A stretch of 64,000 nt of DNA. Origin: Cymbomonas tetramitiformis. Taxonomy: Eukaryota > Chlorophyta > Pyramimonadophyceae > Pyramimonadales > Pyramimonadaceae. The position numbers were made by a program, and so were the translations under genes. The stretch spans positions 52,817 through 116,816 of the forward strand of contig LGRX02034727.1 of the NCBI GenBank assembly GCA_001247695.2. The letters run 5' to 3'. Every line of letters starts with the position of its first letter. Positions within the stretch are counted from its first letter, which is position 1. Below the pieces are notes generated by a model that was given only the letters and a program-made list of their open reading frames with translations, was not told the DNA's origin and searched no databases. This document shows, in pieces, positions 1-10,000 of this stretch.

Positions 1-293
1 CCCGTGCCAATGTCGTGTACTCACTTAGGTCCTGCCAGCATGTCTCTCGAGCCCTGCGATAAGATCTAATCCGCAGCTGCATCCGAAGCCACTCACAGAC
101 TTCCGTGAGCCGCACAATGCTCCCATCGGGACCTCGTGTCCTCTTGTAGGGTAAGAGCGACAGCTTTTGAAGTATTGTGTGGAGGCCCCGATGTATGAGC
201 GGCGTTGTAAAGTGTAAACGGAATACGCCTGCAGGTAGCAGCCAATCCCCCGCGGGAACTGGCCATTGCGCTCCGAATGAGATCCGCGGAATC
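1..293 (-). CDS. Possible exon of an unidentified protein, cut by the window edge
   Basis: One minus-strand frame stays open for about 97 codons from a candidate acceptor (AG at 294-295) to the left edge. The composition looks protein-like: a segment reading WLLPAGVFRLHF is followed by a basic, arginine-rich stretch with WLRMQLRIRSYRRARE near the end. No start codon is visible, so this would be an internal exon. I do not recognise the family. Overlapping open frames on the same bases look less like protein. The call rests only on the open frame and the splice acceptor, so a chance open frame remains possible. Confidence 0.28.
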
Positions 294-299
294 CTGCAC

Positions 300-690
300 C
301 CCCTACTTTCAGAACATGAAGCCGCGAGGCTTGCCCATTAGTAACGCGCATTCCAGTACTTCCTCGTCCGTGAGCCACTGGAATGCAATTCGCTCCGCCA
401 CGCCGCCATTGGGCACCGGGAAGCGGCAGACTGGCAAACCGAGTCGCCCTTGCAGTCCAGGATACCACCAACGGCCTAGTAGCCCAGGTTACAAACGTGG
501 GCACAGCTTTGAACCGATAGAGGCCAGAATCTCTTCTGTATTGACAGGACCACCGAAAGGCATGGATCCTGTTGCATTGTTTCCTTACAGAGCAGGTCTA
601 AAGTAGAGAAACTCCCAAGTAGTGGACATCAGAGTTTTGCTGTTGCAGACCTGTCAAGATGAGGGATATCTCTCTGCGATAATTGCAGTA
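300..690. other. Stretch with no convincing gene
   Basis: Short open frames occur on both strands, but none has a recognisable motif or splice context. No repeat was noticed. Confidence 0.4.
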
Positions 691-1310
691 TTGAAAGTGG
701 CATCGTTATAGACGAGGTATTTTGAAATAACTTGCCCACATATATAGGATCTGCCATTTTCGAAACTAGTAGGTAGTCCCCCATACCCAATATTATCACA
801 GTGGGTAGCAAGTCCCCCACCCCCCGCTCTTGTCGAAGCCGGCTCGTCCAAGTGGGTAGTCCCCTCCCCCCTCTACCCGAGCTTTTTGGTATGCAAATTT
901 ACGAAATCAGCCAAAACATTTCGCGAAAAGCCGAATTTTCGCCCAACCGATGGCGAGAATCGAACCCGTGACGTCAGATTCGGAAGCGTGACGCGCTAAC
1001 CAACCGCGTTATTAGCACATTTTGGGAAATCTCCTGAAATTTTATAACCATTGTACTATAAAACTTTGATAAATTTGATATCGTCAAGTTCCGAGGGTAG
1101 GTTCCGCTGCAGTCGTCAGGATGGGGGACTTGCCGTGGCAGCGCCAAATGGAAAGCCCCCTCTTCTTATTCCACCTCGGGCAGGTAGTCCCCCCCTCCCC
1201 CACCCGCGTCGGCCGGACCAAGTCGGAAGTGGGGAGGGGGTCGCGTATGCGGACAAGTTTTTTCAAAATACCATGTCTATTATGTTTTGCCATTTCGATT
1301 AACGCTTGAG
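690..1310. repeat. Imperfect inverted repeat flanking a tRNA-like sequence
   Basis: The reverse complement of about 690-880 resembles 1080-1300. Both arms contain a segment of the type GCGGACAAGTTTTTTCAAAATACC followed by GTCTATTA, and both have C-rich runs with TAGTCCCCC. The similarity is imperfect, and about 200 bases including the tRNA-like segment lie between the arms. This fits a pair of related short elements in opposite orientation, or one old inverted-repeat element. Confidence 0.4.
947..1013 (-). other. tRNA-like sequence (SINE head or tRNA pseudogene)
   Basis: On the minus strand there is a good D-arm/A-box (GCGGTTGGTTAGCGCG) and a good T-arm/B-box (ACGGGTTCGATTCTCGC) at roughly tRNA spacing. 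The middle pairs as CGTCA/TGACG around a 12-base loop instead of a 7-base anticodon loop, and a 7-base acceptor stem is not convincing. The internal RNA polymerase III promoter boxes are preserved, but a working tRNA is doubtful. A tRNA-derived SINE head is a reasonable alternative. Confidence 0.4.
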
Positions 1311-1499
1311 CGTTTAGTAACGAGTTATGCACGTTGTCGTATAATACTCGCGTGCAATGCTAGGTTCAGTAGCCACTGCTGATCTGCGCAGTTGGAAGCA
1401 GTGTAATTGCTGTTAGTGCGACAAACAACCACCGATATGAATCTTAATGCAGTGTTCATGCTTGTGGGTGTGGCTCATCCTTGGACCGACTGCTTTGAC

Positions 1500-2500
1500 A
1501 TCGTCGCAAAACCACAAAGGTTCGGCTGCACTATGTACCCTCGCTAGGGATCAAAGGATGTATGCAGCGAGGACATCTAAAGTCTCTTCCAGCACTTCTG
1601 CTGGGATGGTGCACACAGGAGCATTGCCCTCTTAATTCCAAGCACGCACACTTTCATCACTGTCAAAAGCTAACCAGACTTAAAACGGCTTCATCACGAA
1701 ATGCCAATACACACACTGCAAAGAACGGCATGGTCCCAGTGGACGTGATAAGCATTCAGGAGGAGGGCGCGGGGCCGTGACATGGTACCAACACAAATTG
1801 GAAGCAATGCAGCATGGATGATGGGATGTACCGTAATTGCCAACGCAACAGTGTTTCGGGGGTGTCAGAGTAAGCGAACCCTGTTGGCATGCACCGTCCT
1901 GTGCCTCGCAGGGCATTCAGTGCAAGGGCTCCGCTCCCATCATAGAGTTGGCGCTGGGGGTAGAGGGTTGCGAGCGCAGATCACGGTGTAGGGTGTGCAA
2001 GTTCTGATGGGGGCAATCCAATTCATCATTATCAGCCTTCTGGGGATTCCAGCCGTGTCGTGGGTGGGAAAGCTCTCTTGAGACCAGGCTCTAGGGCAGG
2101 TAGAGGGCAAGGGGGTGGTCCTGAGCGTGGGCTTGGTGGTGGAGAGCAGATAGCTCGATGGCTCGAGGGACAGAGGTCAGCCGGCTTCACAGATGCAACA
2201 GCAGTGCCCCGGCAGGACTGAGGAAGCAGAGGGGTGGTCCTGAGTGTAAGCTTTTTGGTGAAGAGATGGCTCGAGCAGCTACCCGGGGTGCAGGCTCCAG
2301 AAACACGGCAGCAACGTTGGCGGTGCAGTAGTTGCAGAGGGACTCAGGGGGCTCAGTAAGGCTGAGGGGGTCCCTTTCTTCACTAGGGTTTGACCCCAGC
2401 TTTTTTGTTGCAACCCGCCTCCGAGGAGCTCAAGCTAGTGAGCAGCTCCTGAGAATCCGGAAAAGTGTCTCGAAGTGTGTGCTGAGTCCCACAAGCAAAC
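1500..2500 (+). repeat. Dispersed repeat, copy A (inverted partner near 51.2-51.8 kb)
   Basis: Positions 1930-2490 on the plus strand match the minus strand of about 51240-51770 over several hundred bases. Shared pieces include GGGGGTAGAGGG, TGGGAAAGCTCTCTTGAGACC (one base different) and GAGAATCCGGA followed by GTCTCGAAGTGTGTGCTGA. A separate shared segment (TGCACTATGTACCC, then GGGATCAAAGGAT) lies at 1522-1560 and 51205-51242, both on the plus strand. Both copies can be read as a hydrophobic peptide ending WVGKLS, but copy A is broken by stops. Confidence 0.6.
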
Positions 2501-2519
2501 AAATGAACAACAAGTAGGA

Positions 2520-4308
2520 ATGCATAATTGACCTGTAATTAAAGACTCTACTCTAATATGCTGTGGGCACATGTCATCTCAGTGTTTATATCTTCTGAAC
2601 ACGTCATCTATATTATTATTGATAGACACATATGCAGTCACCTGAACTTGAAATGCAATGATTCATATGCACCTTACTACTGAAAATTGGACAGTCCGCT
2701 TCTGCTTGGTACAATTCATATGTGTACTTTGCAATCCCACATGTTTGAGTTTTTGTACTTTCTCATCTGATGGCTAGATATCAGCCCCGCTTGCCACAAC
2801 ACACCGAAATGCAGTACGCCCTTCTGGCATATAATGTAGCGCGCGCGTGTGTGCGTGTGACGGAGAATGATAGTCGACTTCGAAAGTTTTAGCTTGATCT
2901 TATTTTTAGCTTTGGTTAGTTGGGGGGCTGGGGGCTAAAGCGTGTGAAAAGATGGCATCTATTCTGTAAAGTCTTGAAACCAGTAAAAGGTCCGCAGTAT
3001 CCCCCCTCCCCCCATGTCGCACACGCTCGCTCTAGCTCTAGCGCAAAGTGCACGGACTTATCAAACATTTAAAAACACCCCGGGTATACTCATCTTATTA
3101 CATCACGAGGTTTACCATGAAAAATCCAGCGCAAGCATTCCGCAGCCGCTCACCTCGGTTCTTTCCAGTGCAGCACCTCCAGATGCCCTTCGCTTCCCAC
3201 TCGCGCTCACACACTTGTTATTTGTCGACTGGCAATATGCGCGCAGTATATATCTGTTAGGTGAACATGGGGTTGCCTTCGACGATGCCAATTATGTGAG
3301 GGAGCCGCTGACGAGCACATTGCTGATTTATATTGACGCCGAGCACCTCACGTCTCGCTGCCGCATCAATATTTGACAATCGGTCACATTTAGGCAATAC
3401 CGTGTCTATAAATTATTTATTTTTTTTTTTTTTCTAAAATGACGACCATACACTAACTAGTAAATCATTTGTTTCCAGCATATTCCCTTGGGGGGGTTGC
3501 CATCGCGCAGATACGAATGTGACTTTCACATCGTCGAAAGTCACATTCAAATCCGACGAGGGCACTTATCACGAGGAGCACTCGTTTCACGTTAAACTTT
3601 TATTGCCACGTAGATAACACGTCATCGTGAAAGACTCGGGGTATATTTTGATATTCACTCGTCGCAAAACTAGTTGAACAATCGCGACTCTGTTGAGAAA
3701 AACTGCCTTGTCACTCTACTGAACCAATGCAGAACTGTTTAGGGTGTTAGGGTTTATCAGAGAAGACTGAAGCCTCTCCTCAAGAAGCTTTCCAGGCTGT
3801 GCAGATACCACACTCGCATTAGACGTGACGCCTTCCTTAATGGTCACGGCTAGAGTCGAGAGCCACGACCCCCTCAGAACCACACTTAGCCGAATTACTG
3901 GTATCACAGAAGAAGAAGTTGTTGAAGAGCAAACATGCCCCCCTTTTTTGGTAGAGGTCCCCCCCCCTACCTTAGCTCGCCCCCTCCACCCCCATACTCC
4001 GCTCCCTCCACCCCCGCCTTCCTGACCCTTCACCACCGTCCCTCCTCCGCCTCGCTCCCGCCCCCTTTTTCCATCACAGATGCAGCCTTGCTCCACCTCT
4101 ACCTCCTCTGCTGCTTCTCCGCCGGCACGGCCTTTTTAGCACTCTGCGTACTTTTACCTTGCCGCGGTTTCCTAGGTTGATATGACCTAGATGAGCCTTT
4201 CGGGGTGCGCTATGAGGATGATTCCAGCTCCCTCTGTTCTTCAGTTGCCTGCTAGCAGGATTACAGCGGACTCATGACTTTGTCATTATTCTCAGCGTAA
4301 ATGTTTTA

Positions 4309-4309
<1 letters not shown>
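2520..4309. other. AT-rich flank and C-rich patch without a recognised gene
   Basis: The flank left of the large transposon has open frames up to about 125 codons (3014-3376 plus; 3716-4096 minus), none with a recognisable family. 3940-4040 is a C/T-rich low-complexity run that creates proline-rich or glycine-rich frames. Around 3520-3560 there is a small hairpin (GTGACTTTCACATCGTCGAAAGTCAC); a similar motif recurs near 25915-25960. Confidence 0.4.

Positions 4310-4342
<33 letters not shown>
4310..4342. repeat. ATT microsatellite at the left end of the hAT element
   Basis: About ten ATT units directly abut the TAGGG tip of the outer transposon. A matching ATT array follows the right tip at 24189-24219. 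Any 8-base target duplication would be hidden inside the microsatellite. Confidence 0.85.
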
Positions 4343-4344
<2 letters not shown>

Positions 4345-4349
4345 GGGAT

Positions 4350-4560
4350 AAGTCTAGATTGGGTGTAGACATCGTTCATTATAATCTAGATTGGGTGTAG
4401 GCACTTCATTTAATCTAGCTTGGGTGTAGGCACTTCATTTTAATCTAGATTGGGTGTAGGCACTTCATCTTAATCTAGATCGGGTGTAGGCACTTCATTT
4501 TGGCCTAGATTGGGTGTAGACACTTCATTTTAATGTGCCGTTGGGTGTAGACATAGGTAT
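4350..4560. repeat. Sub-terminal 31-base repeats, left end of the hAT
   Basis: About seven tandem copies of a unit with TCTAGATTGGGTGTAG(A/G)CA and CTTCATTTTAA. The inverted set at 23995-24185 has about six. Clustered sub-terminal motifs are typical transposase-binding regions of hAT elements; the binding role here is inferred. Confidence 0.85.
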
Positions 4561-4639
4561 AAGGGGACGGGTCGTAATTTTTGTTGTTGTTATTCGTTGC
4601 TTATATAAAAACATCATCTCGCAAATTCAGCAAGGGACG

Positions 4640-4900
4640 GTATCGGCGGTTTTTTTTGCCATCGATAACTTTGAGTAACTGCAAAAACGATATCGATATA
4701 TACGATATCTGAACAACTGATAATTTTAATTATCGACCGATATGAGTAACTTGGTAAATTGATATCGATCGATATGAGTAACTAGGTAAAGTGGTATCGA
4801 TCAATAGTTAAAAAATCCTACTATCGATAATCGATTTTGATAACGATAACAACACAAAATCAGGTCGATATATCGATATCTCAACAAAAGCTGCATAATA
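4640..4900. repeat. ATCGAT-rich palindromic block, left copy
   Basis: Dense overlapping ATCGATAT and GATATGAGTAA motifs. A counterpart in inverted order lies at 23270-23560, so the block is part of the internal inverted structure of the hAT. The nearby words AAATTCAGCAAGGGACGG (4623) and CCGTCCCTTGAAATTCAG (23552) mark the outer edges of the two blocks. Confidence 0.75.
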
Positions 4901-5876
4901 TATCAGGGGGCAAACTAGTCACAGCAATTTGAACAAAAATACATATTACATTTATTTAGTGTTTATTGCAGCCATCATGGAGTGCTCTAGTGTGCCCTCA
5001 GTTACTCTCTTTCTCAAGTCTGAGTGCATCTGACCACACGCACTGAATATGCGCTCTACCCCACCAGTACTTGCAGGGGAAGCTAAAAACTGTCTAGCCA
5101 TTCTAAACATGTTTGGAAGCTTGTGCTTTCTGTCTACCCACCAACGGACCGGATCTTCATACAGCCTAGCTGGGGGCATAGCTAAGTACAAAGTGAACTC
5201 ACATTCAGCCTCCTCAGCACCACGCTCAGCCTCTATCCTCTCTACTATCGCATCCTCCTCATCATCAGAGTCCTCGAGGAAGGAAACAAGCTGCTTTTTC
5301 AGCTCGGCTCTGGGGGCAGCAATCGGCATGCTGACAGGTATCTCACGAGAAGGCTTCCAGTCTTCGTTGTAAGCGGCCTTCGACCACTCGATCACGCGGT
5401 CCTTCGTCAGCTTACCTTTGTCCCATTTGTCCAAGTGCTTGAAGGAAAGCGCCTTGTGCCTCGGGTCCAAAAACGTGCTTACGGCGAAATCCTCCAGCTT
5501 GCAGAGCATCAGCTCATTGTAGTACCTGAAAATAAAATGGCACTCCGTAAACAAAATTAGGAAGCAAGGTGCTAGCCTCAAACATAACCTAAAGCCAAAG
5601 TGACCCACCTTTTTTTCAGATCATCGGTGTACCGTTTTTGGGCATCTTGGACGTCAGTGTTCATCACAAACACGACAGCGCCGTCATACTTCAGCGATCG
5701 GGAGGGGTCAAGCTTCGAGATTAGCCCACCAATCACGGGCAACACTGATGAAACCGTCACGGTTTTGGTGACCTGCAATAGGTCGATTACAGCCGCATGC
5801 TGAGACAACACATAGGTGCTCTCTCGAACGACATCCCACTCACAACCAACCAGCTTGTGCTCGCGGTACTTGCTAC

Positions 5877-5885
5877 CGTCGGGGT
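5877..5885. repeat. 9-base target duplication of MULE-1, left copy
   Basis: CGTCGGGGT directly precedes the element start (CACCAAACGC). The identical copy is at 17773-17781, directly after the right tip. Nine-base duplications are typical of Mutator-like transposition. Confidence 0.93.
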
Positions 5886-7035
5886 CACCAAACGCAATTG
5901 GGGAGTTTGGGAGTTTCGGGAGTTCGGGAGTTTTACAATGGGAGGCCCTAAAAAAATCGAAAATTTGACCGAATCTAGGGTTTAAGATTTTCCCGAGTGG
6001 AATGTAATTTTATTTAATTTTCCGGTTGATTTAGGGTTTAAGAAATATTCCTAATTTTCACGAAAGAAATCATCTTTTTCAGCCTGAATTAAGGAAGGTT
6101 TATGGGGTTTTTTGTGTTAAGAAAACATAAATTTTCCATTGAACTTGTATAATATTTCACGCATTTTTAAGCTTCAAATTTTTTTTCGAAACTCGGTAGC
6201 AAAATGAAACTTTTTACGTCTGATTTTTATGAAAAATGTTTTTGGGGGTTCATCGATGAACCCCTTTTATTTTTCCTAGTTTTATATGAATTTCGGGCCT
6301 TTTTGGGTGTTGGGGAGTTTTACAAGGGGAGGCCCTGAAAAAATCGAAAATTTGACCGAATCTAGGGTTTAAGATTTTCCCGAGTTGAATGTAATTTTAT
6401 TTAATTTCCCGGTTGTTTTAGGGTTTAAGAAATATTCCTGATTTTAACTAAAAAAATCATCTTTGTCAGCCTGAATTAAGGAAAGTTTATGGGGTTTTTT
6501 GTGTTAAGAAAACAAAAATTTTCCATTGAATTTGTACCATATTTCACGCATTCTCCAGCTTCAAATTTTTTTTCGAAACTCGGTAGCAAAATCACACTTT
6601 ATACGTCTGATTTTTATGAAATATGTTTTTGGGTGTTCATCGATGAACCCCTTTTATTTTTTCTAGTTTTATATGCCCTTTTTGGGGGTTTTTCTAAATT
6701 TTTTGAAATTTCTTCAAAAAACCCCGATTTCTTTGCAATTTCAGGAATATTTTATATTTATATATCACATGAAATATACAGCTTCAAATCAATATTCAAA
6801 ACAAAGTTACCGGCGCGCATGTTTTGCCTCCAGAGTTTAACACGACTTCACCTTTTCTAGTGCCCTTCGCCCCATCGCCTACTCGTCTTCGTGCATTGAC
6901 CAACTACGTTCTCCATTGGTTTTTCACGTGCTTTCGCGGACCACTACTAACCACAAGTCCGGGTGGCCGGCCCCCCAGTTAGGTTCAAAACATACTTCTT
7001 TCCCCGCCAAGATCCCTAACTAACTTTCACGAACT
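5886..7035. repeat. Left terminal inverted repeat of MULE-1
   Basis: Two direct copies of a ~400-base module (5886-6300, 6310-6690) precede an arm at 6790-7035. The arm matches the complement of 16430-16690 closely. Each module carries the palindrome GGGGTTCATCGATGAACCCC (near 6247 and 6636). Confidence 0.88.
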
Positions 7036-7044
7036 TTCGATGTT

Positions 7045-10000
7045 CTACTTCACGTTTGTCACTTTCATCTTCCGGTACGGCTCACTCAATCCAAGATCCC
7101 CCACATGGCGCTTCGCGCAGCAGAACACCGCGTGAGATAAATAGTGCACCGCGCTAATGAAGTTTGCACGCTTCCTCTCCACGCCGATGAAGGCGCGTCC
7201 CATGCGAAGCGCTCCAATCCCAGTGGTTCCTGCGGAACACTTAACATCTTTCAATACCCCGGCGTGTCCCTCGCGGCAAAACCAATGCATCCACAATGAC
7301 ACGCACCACTTCCCATGAACGGGTCCAGCACCACCATGTCGATGTCGGTTGTGTACCGCTCCACCAACAGCTCCATGAGCTCCACCTTTTTCTGTCCCAC
7401 CACCAAGGTCGTGCCATGCTCTTCGCAGGGCTTACCGCCCTTCAAGCATCCCACTACGGCGCAATCGTGCTTGAAGGTATCCTGCACTTGAACAGCTTGG
7501 AAAGGTCGTGCCTGATGTTCTACCTCGGTCTGAACGATGTCCATCCTCTGCTCCTCATCCATTTCCTTCCAGCTTGGTTCCCAGCTCTCAGCCAGGTGCT
7601 TTTCCAAGGCCTTCTCAAAAGCCTTCACCTCTTGGTAACTTAGGGCACGCAAAATGTTTCCAGTCCAACAATTCAGCGGGAAATAATCAAAGTCAAGGTC
7701 CTTACATTGCTGCCCCCTGGTTTGGATGCTGGTCTTGAAGTCCAACTTCGGAGCCTCCAGCTTCCGTGCAAAAGTCGTGTACTGGTGTCCCACGGACTTT
7801 GGAGTGTTCGTGAAAGTCGCGTTGTTGCGGTTCCCCTCCGTCACGATGTACCCCGGCATTGTCTTGTACACCTGTGATCCTTCCCCCCTTTTCCCTCCCT
7901 TTAAGAAACGTAACAAAAAAACAAAAATAAAAGGGTGCCTTCAAAGCAACAAGTGTTACATCGATCCTACCGGGTGCTTCAACGCCTTCCAGCCCGCCTC
8001 CAAAGCTCGAAGGGCTTCACTGTCGCCTAAGGCACACACAATGGTGTCTCCGTCCACCTTTCCCAGATCGGCGTATTTATGAACCTCCGACATGCCATCG
8101 TTGTTCGCGCACAGCTCGTCCAACTTGACTGCGAACGCATCCCAATCCACCTTCGTGTTGTACCCGGTCTTGCTCTCATGGCCCCACGGAACATCCGTGA
8201 TGACCGCCGCCACACAAAACTTATCTTCCGCCGCGTTGTGCGTGATGACGTCCATGGCCCCGAGAGCTTCGCCGAAGGATAAAGCCTATCGGACACCAGG
8301 TGGGAAGGATGTCATGGCCCGATCGCGTCATGGTGACCTGAAATCGCGACCTGACCTCATGAAGGCGTGACACAAGCGTTGCCACGCTCGTGTCGCCGGC
8401 GATTCCTGGCGAAATCCAAACGACCGCTCCCTAGATTCGATGATGCCTCGACTTTTGTTGTTAAATCCCTGAAACTCGACTCTCTGCGCTACAGTTCGTA
8501 CGATTGGGGCATGCCCGCCGCTGCGGCGGGCATGCCCCATGGTATCCCCCACTGCAAGCTTTAACAAAATTTAACCTTCGCAGCGCCCGCCCTTTACCTT
8601 TACCTTTACCTCTTACTTCCTTCTTTCTCGCAAAAATGCCAGGCGCGTGCGTTGACCCAGATGCTGCTGAGGGAAAATATATTCAGAAAGTCTTAAACCG
8701 CACGCGAAGAGATGAACAAGATGCTGACGGCTGCTGGTTGGTCGACCTCTGCGTCGATTGCAAGTTCGACGTCTTGAAGAGTCGAAAAGAAATCGATCGC
8801 TGTCGCAGGCAACATGAGGGACCGAACTGGTACACCGTCGTGTTCCCAGCATGCGGCGACTGCATGGTGGAGTACACCACCGTCGCCAAACGTGGTGATC
8901 AAACCACGAAGCATGTTGTATGGTACGCATGTATGGTACGCGTGTCACGCCTTCATGAGGTCAGGTCGCGATTTCAGGTCACCATGACGCGATCGGGCCA
9001 TGACATCCTTCCCACCTGGTGTCCGATAGGCTTTATCCGCCGAAGTACAGCTGCAACAGCGGGATGCCTTGGGAGTTCATGGCAACCGATGTCAACACCA
9101 ACAACTTCTCAGACTCGGCATGTCCGTGTTGATGGATTAACTCCAAGACGTACTCCACCTTCTCATCCTTCACCTTCGTGCCACGCGTCACGCCACGGTT
9201 CTTCACCGCTACCACCTTCGGCACCTCCACGGACACAATATTGTGCACATGATGCCGTACACCAGGCTTCAACGCCTCCTCATTCATCTTCAAGAACTGC
9301 CCAATCTCAATGCTCTCCTTCACCGGTCCCTTCTGCTGCGTTCCATTTCGGAGCGTTCCGCCTGCCATCTTCCATTGTCGCAACCCTTCGTAGTCCGGGT
9401 TCCCTCGCGACACCCCAACCCAAGGCTTCATCCATTCCGCGCAGGGGGCCGGGTCGTCCTCCATGTCCTGCTCATCCTTCTGTTTCTCCTTGTCGCTAAG
9501 CCAAGCCGCGTAAGCGGCATCCTCCTCCTCAAAGGCCTGCAACTCTTGACGTAGCTTCCCCATCTCCGCCCTCTTCTTAGTTAGATCCTTTCTCTGCTTC
9601 TTTGATTTTGGGACATGTTCCCCCGCGTCCTCCGCCGCAAACCAATCCGCCACTTCCTGTCTCTTCCGCTTCCGATCTTCACGTGTTTCACGAACCTCAT
9701 CCGACTCCTTTTCAAAGTCAAACTTTCCATCCTCCTCCTCATCGCCTTCCTCATCGCCCTCCTCTTCCTCTTCGTTCTCCTCCTCCTCGTTCTCCTGACC
9801 ATCTTCCTCACCAACCGGTTCCTCACCTTCTACCTCCTCATCCCCATCGCCTACCTCGTCATCATCCCCAACCGACGCACCTTCCTGCGTCTCTTCCTTT
9901 TCCTCTTCAACATCCCCACCCGTCTCACCAGCTGCAACTTCCGCAAGGGTCTCGACGCCACTCTCCTGAGCCTCCACAGCAGTCTCCTCCCACTCAACCA

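Larger units (their letters stand above)
8278..9037. mobile_element. 760-base transposon with perfect 96-base inverted repeats
   Basis: 8278-8373 and the complement of 8942-9037 are identical over 96 bases, beginning GATAAAGCCTATCGGACACC. The flanks are 8-base direct copies of CGCCGAAG. It sits in exon 4 of the MULE methyltransferase, and leaving it out with one duplication copy restores that frame. Perfect repeats suggest recent insertion. The 8-base duplication fits hAT or P-type elements, but the tips do not identify the superfamily. No transposase is encoded, so it is non-autonomous or a deletion derivative. Confidence 0.92.

Noticed and set aside
947..1013. Functional tRNA gene
   Set aside because: The A and B boxes fit, but the anticodon loop is 12 bases and the acceptor stem is not convincing.
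8945..9499. Plus-strand continuation of the 8504-9499 frame beyond the 760-base element
   Set aside because: It crosses the inverted repeat into the antisense of the methyltransferase; only the part inside the element could be real.
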